Shown: positions 6,793 to 15,068, counted from the first letter of the stretch. The stretch is DNA of 31,454 bases from an uncultured Oscillospiraceae bacterium (GCA_934572445.1 CAKTLD010000012.1:1-31454), one strand, 5' to 3'. Program-made: numbers and translations. Notes: generated from the letters alone by a model not told the origin.

Positions 6793-7767
6793 TCATCCTC
6801 TGGCCTCGTGCACTGTCTGCCCGGTCCACACGGCGAACGCCCGCAGGAAAGAGCTGGTGTCCTGATAGCCCAGAAGATACGCAATATCTTCTGTCCGCAT
6901 ATCGGTACTGCCAACATAGTATTTTGCCAGCAGTTCCCGCGTGTGGTTCAGCTGCTTTTGGAAGTTTGTGTTTTCTTCCTGCAATTTCCGCTGCAGGGAG
7001 CGTTTGCTGTACCCCAGCTTTGCGGCCACATCCTCAATGGCACACTCCCCGCTGGGAAGCAGCTCCATCAAAGCACTGCGGACGCGGGCGGCATAGGAAT
7101 CGTCTGTGTCCATCATGGAAAGCCGACGGTTCAGTTCCGGCTCAAAGAAGCTCCACATGGACTCATTGCGGCTGATAAAGGGAATGAGCGCGTCCGCCTT
7201 GGAAAAAGTGAGCTGGTTCTGATCCGCTGTCACAATATCCGCACCAATAAAGGCGGCATAGGCGGTGTTGTGCATGCTCTGCCTGCTGGTTGCCCGAAGC
7301 GGCACGATCTGTTCTTTTGTTGCCTTGCGGATCAGTCCAACGATAAATGCAAATTCGATCCCAATCAGAATTTCAGGAAGCTCTAATTCTGCATCACTGG
7401 GAATGACCTCCACGCTGACCTCGGTTTCCGTTTCTTCTACCCGATAGAGCAGCGCACCGATCAGCGGTTTATACTGCGCCAACCGTTTTAGGCAGGTAAG
7501 CGCATTACGGCTGCAGAAGGCTGCAAAGATCGGCGGAGAAAACGTTTCGATATTGTCAGAAGCCGCCAGTTTGATGGGCGTTTCGTCATCGGGCGAAAGC
7601 GTATCGACAGAGCGCATGAAACGGAAGTATTCTTCCGCGGTCAGGCTGGGAGAGCGACGCGCAAATAAATCTTCCGGCAGAACGGCCTTCTTCAAGACCT
7701 CCTCCACAGAGAAACCCGTCGCGGAGAGGTAGGCCCCATAGTTTTTGTCGATCAGAAAATGCTTCAA
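6793..7767 (-). CDS. AraC family transcriptional regulator (arabinose-binding-like N-terminal domain)
   Basis: This 324-residue protein has an N-terminal ligand domain of the PF12625 type (about 10-200) and a C-terminal pair of helix-turn-helix motifs. The first is CAIEDVAAKLGYSKRSLQRKLQ; the second contains RTEDIAYLLGYQDTSSFLRAFAVWTG. This is the OruR/ArgR-like branch of AraC regulators. The start is a TTG at 7767, four bases after the flavodoxin stop, which suggests translational coupling; GGAAGTG precedes it and no ATG occurs for another 50 residues. It probably controls its own SDR-flavodoxin operon, and possibly the PPOX gene downstream. Confidence 0.87.
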   Translation of the reverse strand: MKHFLIDKNYGAYLSATGFSVEEVLKKAVLPEDLFARRSPSLTAEEYFRFMRSVDTLSPDDETPIKLAASDNIETFSPPIFAAFCSRNALTCLKRLAQYKPLIGALLYRVEETETEVSVEVIPSDAELELPEILIGIEFAFIVGLIRKATKEQIVPLRATSRQSMHNTAYAAFIGADIVTADQNQLTFSKADALIPFISRNESMWSFFEPELNRRLSMMDTDDSYAARVRSALMELLPSGECAIEDVAAKLGYSKRSLQRKLQEENTNFQKQLNHTRELLAKYYVGSTDMRTEDIAYLLGYQDTSSFLRAFAVWTGQTVHEARG

Positions 7768-7771
7768 GGGA

Positions 7772-8260
7772 TCACTTCCAATGCTTTAAGAGTGTACCAG
7801 CCCATACGCCAGCTTTCTTTTGATTACCGCTGGGGGCGTGCTTGGCCGGGTCGAAAAAGTCAGCCGTGCCGATGATCTCACACCCCGGCAGGGCGTTTTT
7901 CATGTGTTCCAGCGTGTTCTTCGGGGCGCCGCCATGACAGCAGAACAAAGCAGCTTGCTTACCCGAAAGATCAACACTTTCAAGGAATGTCCTGACGGGC
8001 GGCGTGATGGTGTATGACCAAACCGGCGTACCGATGATGACCAGATCATAGGCGGATAGGTCATGCTCCAGCGGGAGCAGCGGAGGTTTGCTTTGGCTGA
8101 CGAGCTGGCGCAGCCCCCACATCACATATCCCGCACCGCTGGCGTTCAGGGGCTTGGCGGGCTTCAGCTCCTCCAGATCGGCACCCAGCGCCTTTGCAAC
8201 GGCATCTGCCACCAGCTTTGTATTTCCGCTGTAGGAATAATAAACGACAAGGGCTTTCAT
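7772..8260 (-). CDS. Flavodoxin
   Basis: This 162-residue flavodoxin-family protein starts MKALVVYYSYSGNTKLVADA, the classical FMN phosphate-binding loop. The second FMN loop is IIGTPVWSYTITPPVRTFL, and a third segment FCCHGGAPKNTLEHM completes the site. It should carry one or two electrons between redox partners in the cytoplasm; the partner may be the SDR enzyme or an unlinked reductase. GGAGG lies 7 bases before the ATG, which decides the start against a longer in-frame frame to 8359. It lies 19 bases after the SDR gene and just before the AraC regulator, an apparent three-gene unit. Confidence 0.88.
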   Translation of the reverse strand: MKALVVYYSYSGNTKLVADAVAKALGADLEELKPAKPLNASGAGYVMWGLRQLVSQSKPPLLPLEHDLSAYDLVIIGTPVWSYTITPPVRTFLESVDLSGKQAALFCCHGGAPKNTLEHMKNALPGCEIIGTADFFDPAKHAPSGNQKKAGVWAGTLLKHWK

Positions 8261-8279
8261 CGCAAGTCCTCCAATTGCA

Positions 8280-9095
8280 TCAGCTGAAGTTTTTAATGAC
8301 CCAGTCAAACACACGATCTCCAAAAATCTTGTGTGTCCAGACCATCGGCTTTGCGCCAAAGCCGATCAGATAACGGGTACGGGGGCGGCGTTTTGTAACT
8401 GCCTTGCGGACAGTTTTTGCGATCAGCTCCGGCTTGGAGAGCATATTGCCGCTGTAATTTTTGATCATACCGTCTGCGGCCTTGTTTGCCATTTCAGCAT
8501 ACGCACCGTTAGCAGAAGTCTTTTTGAGATTGTTTGCGGCGATGATCCCCCAATCGGTCTTGATGCCGCCCGGCTCCACCACGATCACATCAATGCCAAA
8601 GGGCTTGAGTTCCATACGCAGGCAGTCGGACAGACCCTCGACAGCGTATTTCGTGGCGTGATACCAGCCGCCGAACTTCGTCCAGATCTTGCCGCCCATC
8701 GAGGAGATGTTGACGATCTTGCCGTAGTGCTGCTCCCGCATGGTGAGGGTCACAAGCTGGATGAGCCGCGCCATGCCGAACAGGTTGACATCAAACTGGC
8801 GGCGGCCTTCCTCCAGCGGCACATCCTCGATGGCTCCATAAGAGCCGTACCCGGCGTTGTTGACCAGCACATCAATGCGTCCGGCGCTGTCCAACACTTC
8901 ATCCACGCAGGCGCGGATGGAATCGTCCACTGTCAGATCAAGGGAAACAGGCGTAATGCCCTCGGCTTTCAAGTCGGCCATGCGATCCACGCGCCGCGCA
9001 GCGGCATAAACCTGAAACCCGGCCGCTTTCAATTCCTGCGCGACCATCTTTCCGATACCGCTGGACGCACCTGTGACCAATGCTGCTTTTTTCAT
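8280..9095 (-). CDS. Short-chain dehydrogenase/reductase (SDR)
   Basis: This 271-residue classical SDR enzyme has the nucleotide site TGASSGIG (8-15), the NNAG motif (LVNNAGYG) and the catalytic set: Ser in VNISSMGG and Tyr-x3-Lys in WYHATKYAVEGLS. It should oxidise or reduce an alcohol or carbonyl with NAD(P)H. The long C-terminal region is like the YusZ/retinol-dehydrogenase-type SDRs. GGAGG lies 9 bases before the ATG. It is the first gene of the SDR-flavodoxin-AraC unit and diverges from the HxlR regulator at 9239, so HxlR control is plausible. The substrate cannot be named. Confidence 0.9.
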   Translation of the reverse strand: MKKAALVTGASSGIGKMVAQELKAAGFQVYAAARRVDRMADLKAEGITPVSLDLTVDDSIRACVDEVLDSAGRIDVLVNNAGYGSYGAIEDVPLEEGRRQFDVNLFGMARLIQLVTLTMREQHYGKIVNISSMGGKIWTKFGGWYHATKYAVEGLSDCLRMELKPFGIDVIVVEPGGIKTDWGIIAANNLKKTSANGAYAEMANKAADGMIKNYSGNMLSKPELIAKTVRKAVTKRRPRTRYLIGFGAKPMVWTHKIFGDRVFDWVIKNFS

Positions 9096-9130
9096 AACGG
9101 ATGACCTCCAAATTCATTTTTGATGTTGCC

Positions 9131-9159
9131 AGCATAGCGGAATGAATTGGAGATTGGAA
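9131..9159 (-). promoter_or_regulatory. Candidate promoter of the SDR operon
   Basis: On the minus strand TTCCAA (9154-9159), a 17-base spacer and TATGCT (9131-9136) give a weak but correctly spaced sigma-A promoter. Its modest -35 box would suit a regulated promoter. It sits between the SDR start codon and the inverted repeat at 9180-9206. Confidence 0.4.
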
Positions 9160-9179
9160 GCGCACAACGCGCCATCTTA

Positions 9180-9206
9180 CCTGCAATTCGCGCCAGCGAT
9201 TGCAGG
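9180..9206. promoter_or_regulatory. Inverted repeat in the SDR/HxlR divergent region, likely HxlR operator
   Basis: CCTGCAAT (9180-9187) and ATTGCAGG (9199-9206) are perfect 8-bp arms separated by 11 bases. The flanks also repeat directly: ATCTTAC occurs at 9174-9180 and 9209-9215. The position, between a divergent HxlR gene and its neighbour, is the usual place for an autoregulatory operator. Confidence 0.55.
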
Positions 9207-9238
9207 CGATCTTACAGATACGAACGGAGGTTTTGACC

Positions 9239-9586
9239 ATGGAATTACCCGCCTGCCCGGTAGAGACGACACTCATGCTCATCGGAGACAAATGGAAGGT
9301 GCTGATCCTGCGTGACCTGATGGACGGCACAAAGCGCTTCGGCGAGCTGAAAAAGTCCATCGGCCATGTGACACAGAAGGTGCTGACCGCGCAGCTGCGC
9401 GACATGGAGGCCAAGGGCCTGCTCACGCGCAAGGTCTATGCCGAGGTGCCCCCGCGCGTGGAATACACGCTGACCGAGACCGGCTACAGCTTAAAGCCCA
9501 TTCTCGACTCCATGGTCGTCTGGGGTCTGAATTATAAGGAAAAAGCCGCGGCAATGGAGGATAACGATGCATCCGATGAAGCCTGA
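9239..9586 (+). CDS. HxlR family winged-helix transcriptional regulator
   Basis: This 115-residue regulator starts MELPACPVETTLMLIGDKWK, with the N-terminal Cys (CPV) and the IGDKWKVLILRDL helix of the HxlR family. KRFGELKKSIGHVTQKVLTAQLRDMEAKGLL is the winged-helix core (broken here: KRFGELKKSIG, then VTQKVLTAQLR). Members often sense electrophiles or quinones through the conserved Cys and control nearby oxidoreductases. ACGGAGG lies 8 bases before the ATG; the earlier in-frame start at 9200 lies in the repeat region. It diverges from the SDR operon and overlaps the downstream esterase gene by 20 bases. Confidence 0.9.
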   Translation: MELPACPVETTLMLIGDKWKVLILRDLMDGTKRFGELKKSIGHVTQKVLTAQLRDMEAKGLLTRKVYAEVPPRVEYTLTETGYSLKPILDSMVVWGLNYKEKAAAMEDNDASDEA

Positions 9587-10427
9587 CCCCGATGTCCGCG
9601 TCCAGACCGTTCACATCCCGACGGAAAGCGGCGGCATGTCTGCGCTGCTGCTCTCGCCGCTCGGCGCGCCGAAAAGCGCTACGGGGATCTTGTGGCTGCA
9701 CGGCGGCGGATACATTGCGGGGATGAAGGAAATGGTGCATGCCTCCCGCGCGGTCGACCTCGTCAAGAGGTTTGGCGCGATCGTGCTGTCGCCGGGGTAC
9801 CGGCTGGCGCTGAAAACGCCCTATCCCGCCGCAATCGACGACTGCTATGCCGCGCTCCTTTACCTGAAAGCGCATGCCGCGGCGTTCGGTGTCCGCAGCG
9901 ACCAGTTGATGGTGGGCGGCGAGAGTGCGGGCGGTGGGCTGTGCGCAGCCGTCTGCATCCGCGCGCGGGATGAGGGTGGGGTCAACGTTGCTTTTCAGAT
10001 GCCGCTCTACCCCATGCTCGACGACCGCGACACGGAATCCTCGCGCGACAACCACGGCAGGGTGTGGAACACGCGCCGCAACCGCCTTGCGTGGCGGCTT
10101 TATCTGCGCGGCACGGACCGCGCGCTGCTCTCACCCTGCGCCGCTCCGGCACGGCTGGCGGATTTTTCGGGGCTGCCGCCCGCCTATTCGTTCGTCGGCG
10201 ACGGAGAGCCGTTCTATGCCGAGACCGTCCTTTATTTTGAGCGGCTGCGTGCCGCGGGGATTCCGGCGGAGTTGGATATTTACCATACCGACATGCACGC
10301 TTTCGATATGATGAGGCCCGACGATGCGCTGAGCGTTCGGGCGGCGGAGGCGTTCAACGCCTGCTTCGCCGCCGCGCAGGCCCGCTTCTTTGCCCCGCAG
10401 CGGGAACTGGAGGAGGAAACGCAATGA
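9567..10427 (+). CDS. Alpha/beta hydrolase fold-3 esterase (HSL-like)
   Basis: This 286-residue hydrolase carries the HGGG oxyanion motif (LWLHGGGYIAG) and the nucleophile GESAGGG of the hormone-sensitive-lipase branch. YRLALKTPYPAAIDDCYAAL is the usual segment between them. The acid is in FVGDGEPFYAE and the catalytic His is in YHTDMHAFD. It is likely a cytoplasmic carboxylesterase acting on short acyl esters; the natural substrate is unknown. GGAGG lies 6 bases before the ATG, and the start is inside the HxlR gene, so the two are coupled. This links it to whatever stress HxlR senses. Confidence 0.88.
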   Translation: MHPMKPDPDVRVQTVHIPTESGGMSALLLSPLGAPKSATGILWLHGGGYIAGMKEMVHASRAVDLVKRFGAIVLSPGYRLALKTPYPAAIDDCYAALLYLKAHAAAFGVRSDQLMVGGESAGGGLCAAVCIRARDEGGVNVAFQMPLYPMLDDRDTESSRDNHGRVWNTRRNRLAWRLYLRGTDRALLSPCAAPARLADFSGLPPAYSFVGDGEPFYAETVLYFERLRAAGIPAELDIYHTDMHAFDMMRPDDALSVRAAEAFNACFAAAQARFFAPQRELEEETQ

Positions 10428-10498
10428 TCTGCGCCGTTTCTGCAGGGGGGAGCGGAACTGTGCTCCGCCGCGGGAGGCGGTCGATCCGCAAGAGGCAA

Positions 10499-10538
10499 AA
10501 AAGCGCTTTCCGTTCCCAAAAGAACAGAAAGCGCTTTT
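10499..10538. terminator. Bidirectional intrinsic terminator
   Basis: AAAAGCGCTTTC (10499-10510) pairs perfectly with GAAAGCGCTTTT (10527-10538), and inside it GTTC pairs with GAAC. On the minus strand the stem is followed by a run of six T, so it ends the leftward DUF3783 transcript well. On the plus strand it ends the esterase transcript with CTTTTGA. Confidence 0.8.
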
Positions 10539-10552
10539 GATCCGGATCACGG

Positions 10553-10930
10553 TCAGTGTGCGCGCGGCGACTGCATGGCCTCGTGCTCCCTGCGGAGCTC
10601 TTCGTGCAGGCGGAGAGAGCTCCAGCCCGCGTTTTCCTCCGTCACGACGGCCTTGAGCGCGATGCGCACATGATCCTGACGCAGCTTGTTGAGCAGCCAG
10701 TCGAGCTGCGGGGAGGAAAAGCCGCAGAGCACCAGCATCTCATCAGCGAAGCCGCCTTCGGGCGGCTCTTCGGCGGGGGAGAAGCCCTCAAGCCCGCACA
10801 GCCAGCCAACGGGATGGGCGAACGCATCGGGCGCGACGGCCTTTCCGCGCGCGCCGAGCTTCACGAGCGCGAAGCGGAGCGCGCGCAGCTTTTTGGGGTC
10901 GGTCAGGTTATAAACAAGTGCCAGCGGCAT
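10553..10930 (-). CDS. DUF3783 domain protein
   Basis: This 125-residue protein of unknown function carries the family core FADEMLVLCGFSSPQLDWLL, then a KAVVTEENAGWSSLRLHEEL C-terminal helix ending EHEAM. DUF3783 proteins are small cytoplasmic proteins common in Clostridia. No enzyme motif is visible. AAGGAGG lies 7 bases before the ATG. It is 41 bases downstream of the thioesterase gene in the same direction and is probably cotranscribed with it, ending at the bidirectional terminator. Confidence 0.82.
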   Translation of the reverse strand: MPLALVYNLTDPKKLRALRFALVKLGARGKAVAPDAFAHPVGWLCGLEGFSPAEEPPEGGFADEMLVLCGFSSPQLDWLLNKLRQDHVRIALKAVVTEENAGWSSLRLHEELRREHEAMQSPRAH

Positions 10931-10971
10931 GATGTGTCCTCCTTAACGGTCGGTCGTTCCCGCGGGCGCGG

Positions 10972-11403
10972 TCATGCCTGCGCCTTCTGCGCCATGATCG
11001 CGGGGTCAATGCAGAAATAGGTGAATTCACCCGTGGCAAGCAGCTTGCCGCCGTCACCCAGAATGTCCACATCCACAAGGCAGGTCGCCTTGCCGCGATG
11101 GCGCACGCGCGCGTCCGCACGCACTACGCCATGCGTCTGGTTGCGCAGAAAGTGCATCGCGCTCGTCTGCGTCACATAAAAGCGTCCGTCGGTGTGGGCG
11201 GCGTAGCCGGTGGCGTTGTCAGCCATCGTATAGATGGCGCTGCCGTGGACCACGCCATAGGGGTTCTTGCTCTCGGGCCGGATCTCAAGGCGGAAGACCG
11301 CGTGGTCAGGCTCTACAGATTCGAGCTCGATGTGGTTGTAAGCAGAAAAGGAATTGTTCTGATTCAGCTCGTCCGCCTGGCGGCGGGCCTGGGTTTCGTC
11401 CAT
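10972..11403 (-). CDS. PaaI-like hotdog-fold thioesterase
   Basis: This 143-residue acyl-CoA thioesterase-like protein has the hotdog signature NPYGVVHGSAIYTMADNATG. The HG before the central helix and the Asp in MADNATG are the usual catalytic region of PaaI/4HBT thioesterases. The next strand is FYVTQTSAMHFLRN. Such enzymes hydrolyse acyl- or aryl-CoA as tetramers; the substrate is not predictable. AAGGAG precedes the ATG by 6 bases. A good promoter lies right upstream, inside the short gap to the aldo/keto reductase gene, so it need not depend on that gene. Confidence 0.87.
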   Translation of the reverse strand: MDETQARRQADELNQNNSFSAYNHIELESVEPDHAVFRLEIRPESKNPYGVVHGSAIYTMADNATGYAAHTDGRFYVTQTSAMHFLRNQTHGVVRADARVRHRGKATCLVDVDILGDGGKLLATGEFTYFCIDPAIMAQKAQA

Positions 11404-11436
11404 GGGGGGGCTCCTTACAATAAAGTCATTGCGCCG

Positions 11437-11465
11437 ATCATACCACAGTCCGGCGCGTTTGACAA
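11437..11465 (-). promoter_or_regulatory. Sigma-A promoter of the thioesterase-DUF3783 unit
   Basis: On the minus strand TTGTCA (11460-11465), 17 bases, then TATGAT (11437-11442), with TG one base upstream of the -10 (extended -10). It lies just after the aldo/keto reductase stop codon at 11470. Confidence 0.7.
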
Positions 11466-11469
11466 CTGC

Positions 11470-12591
11470 TCAGCCGTGCAGCAGGCGGGAAAACTGCCCG
11501 AGTGTTGCGGCAATTTTGATCTGCTGGGGGCAGACCTTTTCGCAGCTGCGGCAGGCGCGGCAGGACTGCGGGCGCTTGCCCTCCGGCAGCGCGGCGACGG
11601 CGCCTGCGGCGTTCTCTCCGTTCAGGTGTGCGTTGTAAAGCGCGAGCAGTGCGGGGATATCAAGCCCCTGCGGGCACTTTTCCACACAGTAATGGCAGGC
11701 GGTGCAGGGGACTGCCGTGCGGCGGCAGAGCTCCTGTCCGACGGCGAGCAGCGCTTCAAGCTCGGCGTCGCTCAGCGGATGGCTCTCCGACATCGTGGAG
11801 ATATTCTCACTGACCTGCTCAAGGCTTGACATACCTGAGAGCACCATGCCGATGCCGTCAATGCTCTGCAGAAAACGGAACGCCCAGGCGGGGATGCTTT
11901 CCTGAGGGCGCAGGGCACGGAGCTTTTTGGCGAGCGGCTCGTCCAGCGCGGCGAGACGCCCGCCGCGCACCGGCTCCATCACCCAGACGGGGATGCCGCG
12001 CTCGCGCAGAAGCGCGACCTTATCTGCGGCGCGCTGAAATTTCCAGTCCATGTAGTTGAGCTGGATCTGGCAGAATTCCGCCTCGGGGAAGGCGGCGAGA
12101 AAGCGCTTCACGGTCTCGAGGCTTCCGTGGGTCGAGAAGCCGAGGTGACGGATACGGCCGGCAGCCTTCTGCGCGCGGAAATAATCCACCACGCCGTACT
12201 GCGGGTCCAGATAGCGGTCGATATTGTCGTCGCTGACATTGTGGAAGAGGTAGAAATCAAAATAGTCCACGCGGCAGCGCTCAAGCTGGGAGGCGAAGAT
12301 CTCTTCCTTTTTGCCCATGTTTTCGGCGCTGTAGCCGGGGAATTTGCTGGCAAGGAAGAAGCTCTCGCGCGGGTAGGCGCTGAGCAGACGGCCCATCAGG
12401 GGCTCGGACTGGCCTTTGTGATAAGGCCACGCGGTATCGTAATAATTCACGCCGTGCTCCATCGCATAGCGCACGATCTCTTCCGCTTTCGCCTCGTCGA
12501 CCTTTCCGTCGTCGCCGTCGAGCGTGGGGAAACGCATACAGCCCAGACCGAGCGCGGAAAGCCGCTCACCATGAAAATTTTTGAATAGCAT
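11470..12591 (-). CDS. Aldo/keto reductase with C-terminal 2x[4Fe-4S] ferredoxin domain
   Basis: This 373-residue protein has a TIM-barrel aldo/keto reductase domain with the full tetrad D52, Y57, K83 and H117. Its C-terminus carries two Cys clusters, CTACHYCVEKC and CRACRSCEKVC, each followed by P, which should bind two [4Fe-4S] clusters. This fusion is common in anaerobic Clostridia and suggests electron exchange with ferredoxin in addition to NAD(P)H. The substrate is unknown. AGGAGG lies 9 bases before the ATG; a GTG six bases earlier sits only 3 bases from it. It diverges from yvcK. Confidence 0.92.
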   Translation of the reverse strand: MLFKNFHGERLSALGLGCMRFPTLDGDDGKVDEAKAEEIVRYAMEHGVNYYDTAWPYHKGQSEPLMGRLLSAYPRESFFLASKFPGYSAENMGKKEEIFASQLERCRVDYFDFYLFHNVSDDNIDRYLDPQYGVVDYFRAQKAAGRIRHLGFSTHGSLETVKRFLAAFPEAEFCQIQLNYMDWKFQRAADKVALLRERGIPVWVMEPVRGGRLAALDEPLAKKLRALRPQESIPAWAFRFLQSIDGIGMVLSGMSSLEQVSENISTMSESHPLSDAELEALLAVGQELCRRTAVPCTACHYCVEKCPQGLDIPALLALYNAHLNGENAAGAVAALPEGKRPQSCRACRSCEKVCPQQIKIAATLGQFSRLLHG

Positions 12592-12622
12592 TATCACAAA
12601 CCTCCTGAAAAGATGAAAAAAG

Positions 12623-12637
12623 TTGTCACTTTTGTCA
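12623..12637. promoter_or_regulatory. Direct repeat between the aldo/keto reductase and yvcK promoters
   Basis: TTGTCA occurs at 12623-12628 and again at 12632-12637, a 9-base period. Read leftward, the second copy provides TTGACA (12633-12638), a consensus -35 box for the aldo/keto reductase gene, though no good -10 follows (CATCTT at 17 bases). The repeat may be an operator or chance. Confidence 0.3.
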
Positions 12638-12638
12638 A

Positions 12639-12667
12639 TTCCATTTTACAGGAAGGCTTGCTATAAT
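12639..12667 (+). promoter_or_regulatory. Extended -10 promoter of yvcK-dsdA
   Basis: TTCCAT (12639-12644), a 17-base spacer and TATAAT (12662-12667), with TG at 12659-12660 giving an extended -10. The start codon follows about 45 bases after the -10 box. Confidence 0.65.
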
Positions 12668-12711
12668 GCAATCATATTTTGTGCATTTTTACAAACAAAG
12701 GGGAAAACCCT

Positions 12712-13770
12712 ATGATATACGGACTTCCGAGTGCCGCACGCTGTGCGGACGGGCCGAAGATCGTCGCTGTGGGCGGCGGCACGGGCCTTTCCACGATGCT
12801 GCGCGGATTGAAAAAATATACAGACCGCCTGACGGCCATCGTTACGGTGGCGGATGACGGCGGCGGCAGCGGCGTGCTGCGCCGCGATATGGGCATCCTG
12901 CCTCCGGGGGATGTGCGCCAATGTATGCAGGCGCTTGCCAACACCGAGCCGGTGATGGAAAAGCTGCTCGATTACCGCTTCCCCGAGGGGCAGCTGCGCG
13001 GGCAGTCGTTCGGCAACCTTCTGCTCGCCGCGCTCAACGGGATGACAGGCAGCTTTGAAGAGGCTGTGGCCACAATGGGGCAGGTGCTGGCCATCTCGGG
13101 CCGTGTGCTGCCGGTGACGAACGCGGACGTGCAGCTTGAGGCCATCTTTGAAAACGGCGCGCGCGTGGTGGGGGAGTCGCGCATTTTCAGCGCGAAGAAG
13201 CAGCAGGACTGCCGTATCCACCATGTCCGCCTGCTGCCCGAGCACCCCAAGGCGCTGCCGGAGGCGCTGCGCGCCATCGAAGAGGCGGACCTTATCCTGC
13301 TCGGCCCGGGCAGCCTTTACACCAGCGTGATCCCCAACCTGCTCGTCGACGGCGTGGCGGACGCGATCCGCGCCGCCCGCGCGCAGACGTTTTATATCTG
13401 CAATATCATGACGCAGGACGGTGAGACCGAGGGCTACACCGCGGCCGACCATATCGAGGCGCTGCTGCGCCACGGGCACAGCGGGCTGATCGATCTCTGC
13501 CTTGCCAACAACGCGCCCATCCCGCGCGAGCTGGCCGCGCGTTACAGTGCGGAGGATGCGGAGCTGCTGCGCGTGGATAAGGAACGCATCGCGTCGCTCG
13601 GCGTGGCGCTGGCGGAGTACCCGCTGCTTTCAAGCGACGCCAGTTTTGCCCGGCACGATCCTGCGCTGCTGGCGCGGGCCATTATGGAGCTTTACCGCGA
13701 GCGCACCGTGCGCATCTATCGCGGCACACAGCAATACATTACGGAAGAACAGGAGGAAAAGCAATGCTGA
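12712..13770 (+). CDS. yvcK: YvcK/CofD-like gluconeogenesis factor
   Basis: This 352-residue protein shows the family nucleotide loop KIVAVGGGTGLSTML near the N-terminus, followed by VTVADDGGGSGVLR and PPGDVRQCMQALAN. YvcK proteins bind UDP-sugars. They are needed in Bacillus for growth on gluconeogenic carbon and for proper placement of cell-wall synthesis; they resemble CofD but do not make F420. AAGGGG lies 8 bases before the ATG. In many Firmicutes yvcK sits between rapZ and whiA; here neither is adjacent, and the gene instead overlaps dsdA (ATG within the last codons), which implies coupling. Confidence 0.93.
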   Translation: MIYGLPSAARCADGPKIVAVGGGTGLSTMLRGLKKYTDRLTAIVTVADDGGGSGVLRRDMGILPPGDVRQCMQALANTEPVMEKLLDYRFPEGQLRGQSFGNLLLAALNGMTGSFEEAVATMGQVLAISGRVLPVTNADVQLEAIFENGARVVGESRIFSAKKQQDCRIHHVRLLPEHPKALPEALRAIEEADLILLGPGSLYTSVIPNLLVDGVADAIRAARAQTFYICNIMTQDGETEGYTAADHIEALLRHGHSGLIDLCLANNAPIPRELAARYSAEDAELLRVDKERIASLGVALAEYPLLSSDASFARHDPALLARAIMELYRERTVRIYRGTQQYITEEQEEKQC

Positions 13771-15059
13771 ACAACAAGGAATTCGTCAGGGAGATGCAGC
13801 TGCGGCGTGAAAGCGCATGGATCAACCCGAATATGGTGGACGCGGAGCGTGCGCTCGCCGCGCTGGCGCTGACGCGCATGGATGTGGACGACGCGGAGGC
13901 CCGCCTTGAGCGCTTTGCCCCCTTTGTCAAAAAGGCGTTTCCCGAGACAGCGGAGGACCGCGGCATTATCGAATCCTCGCTTACCGAGATCCCGAATATG
14001 CTTGCCTGGCTCAATGAAAACGAGGAGGCAAAGCTTGCGGGCCGCCTGTTCCTCAAGCGCGATTCGGACCTTGCCGTAGCCGGCAGCGTGAAAGCGCGCG
14101 GCGGCTGCTACGAGGTGATGAAGCACTCGGAGGAGCTGGCGCTGGCGCAGCGCCTGATTGAAAAGCGTGATGATTACAGCGTGTTTGCGACCCATACATT
14201 CCGCGACTTCTTCTCGCGCTACAGCCTCCATGTCGGCTCCACGGGCAATCTGGGGCTGAGCATCGGCATCATGGGTGCGGCGCTGGGCTATCAGGTCACA
14301 GTCCATATGAGCGCGGACGCCAAGCAGTGGAAGAAGGATCTGCTGCGCGAAAAGGGCGTGACGGTGAAGGAATACTCCGCCGACTATTCCCGTGCGGTGG
14401 AGGAGGGACGCGAGCTTGCCGCCCGCGATCCGATGAGCTACTTTGTCGACGATGAAAATTCCCGCGACCTCTTCTTCGGCTATGCTGTGGCGGCGCGCCG
14501 CCTGAAGGCGCAGCTCAGGGAGCAGAACGTTACGGTAGACGGGGAGCATCCGCTGTTCGTCTATATCCCCTGCGGCGTGGGTGGGGCCCCGGGCGGCATC
14601 TGCTTCGGGCTCAAGCAGGAGTTCGGCGACAATGTGCATGTGTTTTTCACCGAGCCAGTGGACGCGCCCTGCATGCTGCTGGGCCTTGCAAGCGGCCTGC
14701 AGAGTGAGATCTGCGTGCAGGATATCGGCCTGAGCGGCCGCACGGCGGCCGACGGCCTTGCCGTGAGCCGTCCATCGGGCTTTGTGGGTGAGAGCGTGAA
14801 GGAGCTGGTCGAGGGCGGCTTTACGGTGTCGGACGAGCATCTGTTTACCTATCTGCGCGCCCTGTATGAGACCGAGGGCCTCTTTGCTGAGCCGTCGGCC
14901 TGCGCCGGCTTTATGGGCGCGTCGGCGCTCGCGGGCGTTGAGGGCTATATGGAGCAGCGCGGCCTTGACAGGACTGCGGCAAACGCGGTGCATATCATCT
15001 GGGCCACGGGCGGCGCGCTCGTGCCGCAGAGCGAGCGAGAGAAGTATCTCGGCAAGTGA
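13764..15059 (+). CDS. dsdA: D-serine ammonia-lyase
   Basis: This 431-residue fold-type II PLP enzyme converts D-serine to pyruvate and ammonia. The PLP lysine is K110 in GSVKARGG. The substrate and cofactor regions SVFATHTFRDFFSRYSLHVGSTGNLG (in pieces: VGSTGNLGLS) and IPCGVGGAPGG match DsdA, as does the length. The C-terminal serine/glycine site near HIIWATGGALVP is intact. AGGAGG lies before the ATG, which overlaps the yvcK stop. The enzyme may detoxify or use D-serine from the gut or from cell-wall metabolism. A strong terminator follows. Confidence 0.93.
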   Translation: MLNNKEFVREMQLRRESAWINPNMVDAERALAALALTRMDVDDAEARLERFAPFVKKAFPETAEDRGIIESSLTEIPNMLAWLNENEEAKLAGRLFLKRDSDLAVAGSVKARGGCYEVMKHSEELALAQRLIEKRDDYSVFATHTFRDFFSRYSLHVGSTGNLGLSIGIMGAALGYQVTVHMSADAKQWKKDLLREKGVTVKEYSADYSRAVEEGRELAARDPMSYFVDDENSRDLFFGYAVAARRLKAQLREQNVTVDGEHPLFVYIPCGVGGAPGGICFGLKQEFGDNVHVFFTEPVDAPCMLLGLASGLQSEICVQDIGLSGRTAADGLAVSRPSGFVGESVKELVEGGFTVSDEHLFTYLRALYETEGLFAEPSACAGFMGASALAGVEGYMEQRGLDRTAANAVHIIWATGGALVPQSEREKYLGK

Positions 15060-15068
15060 GAATAGAGT

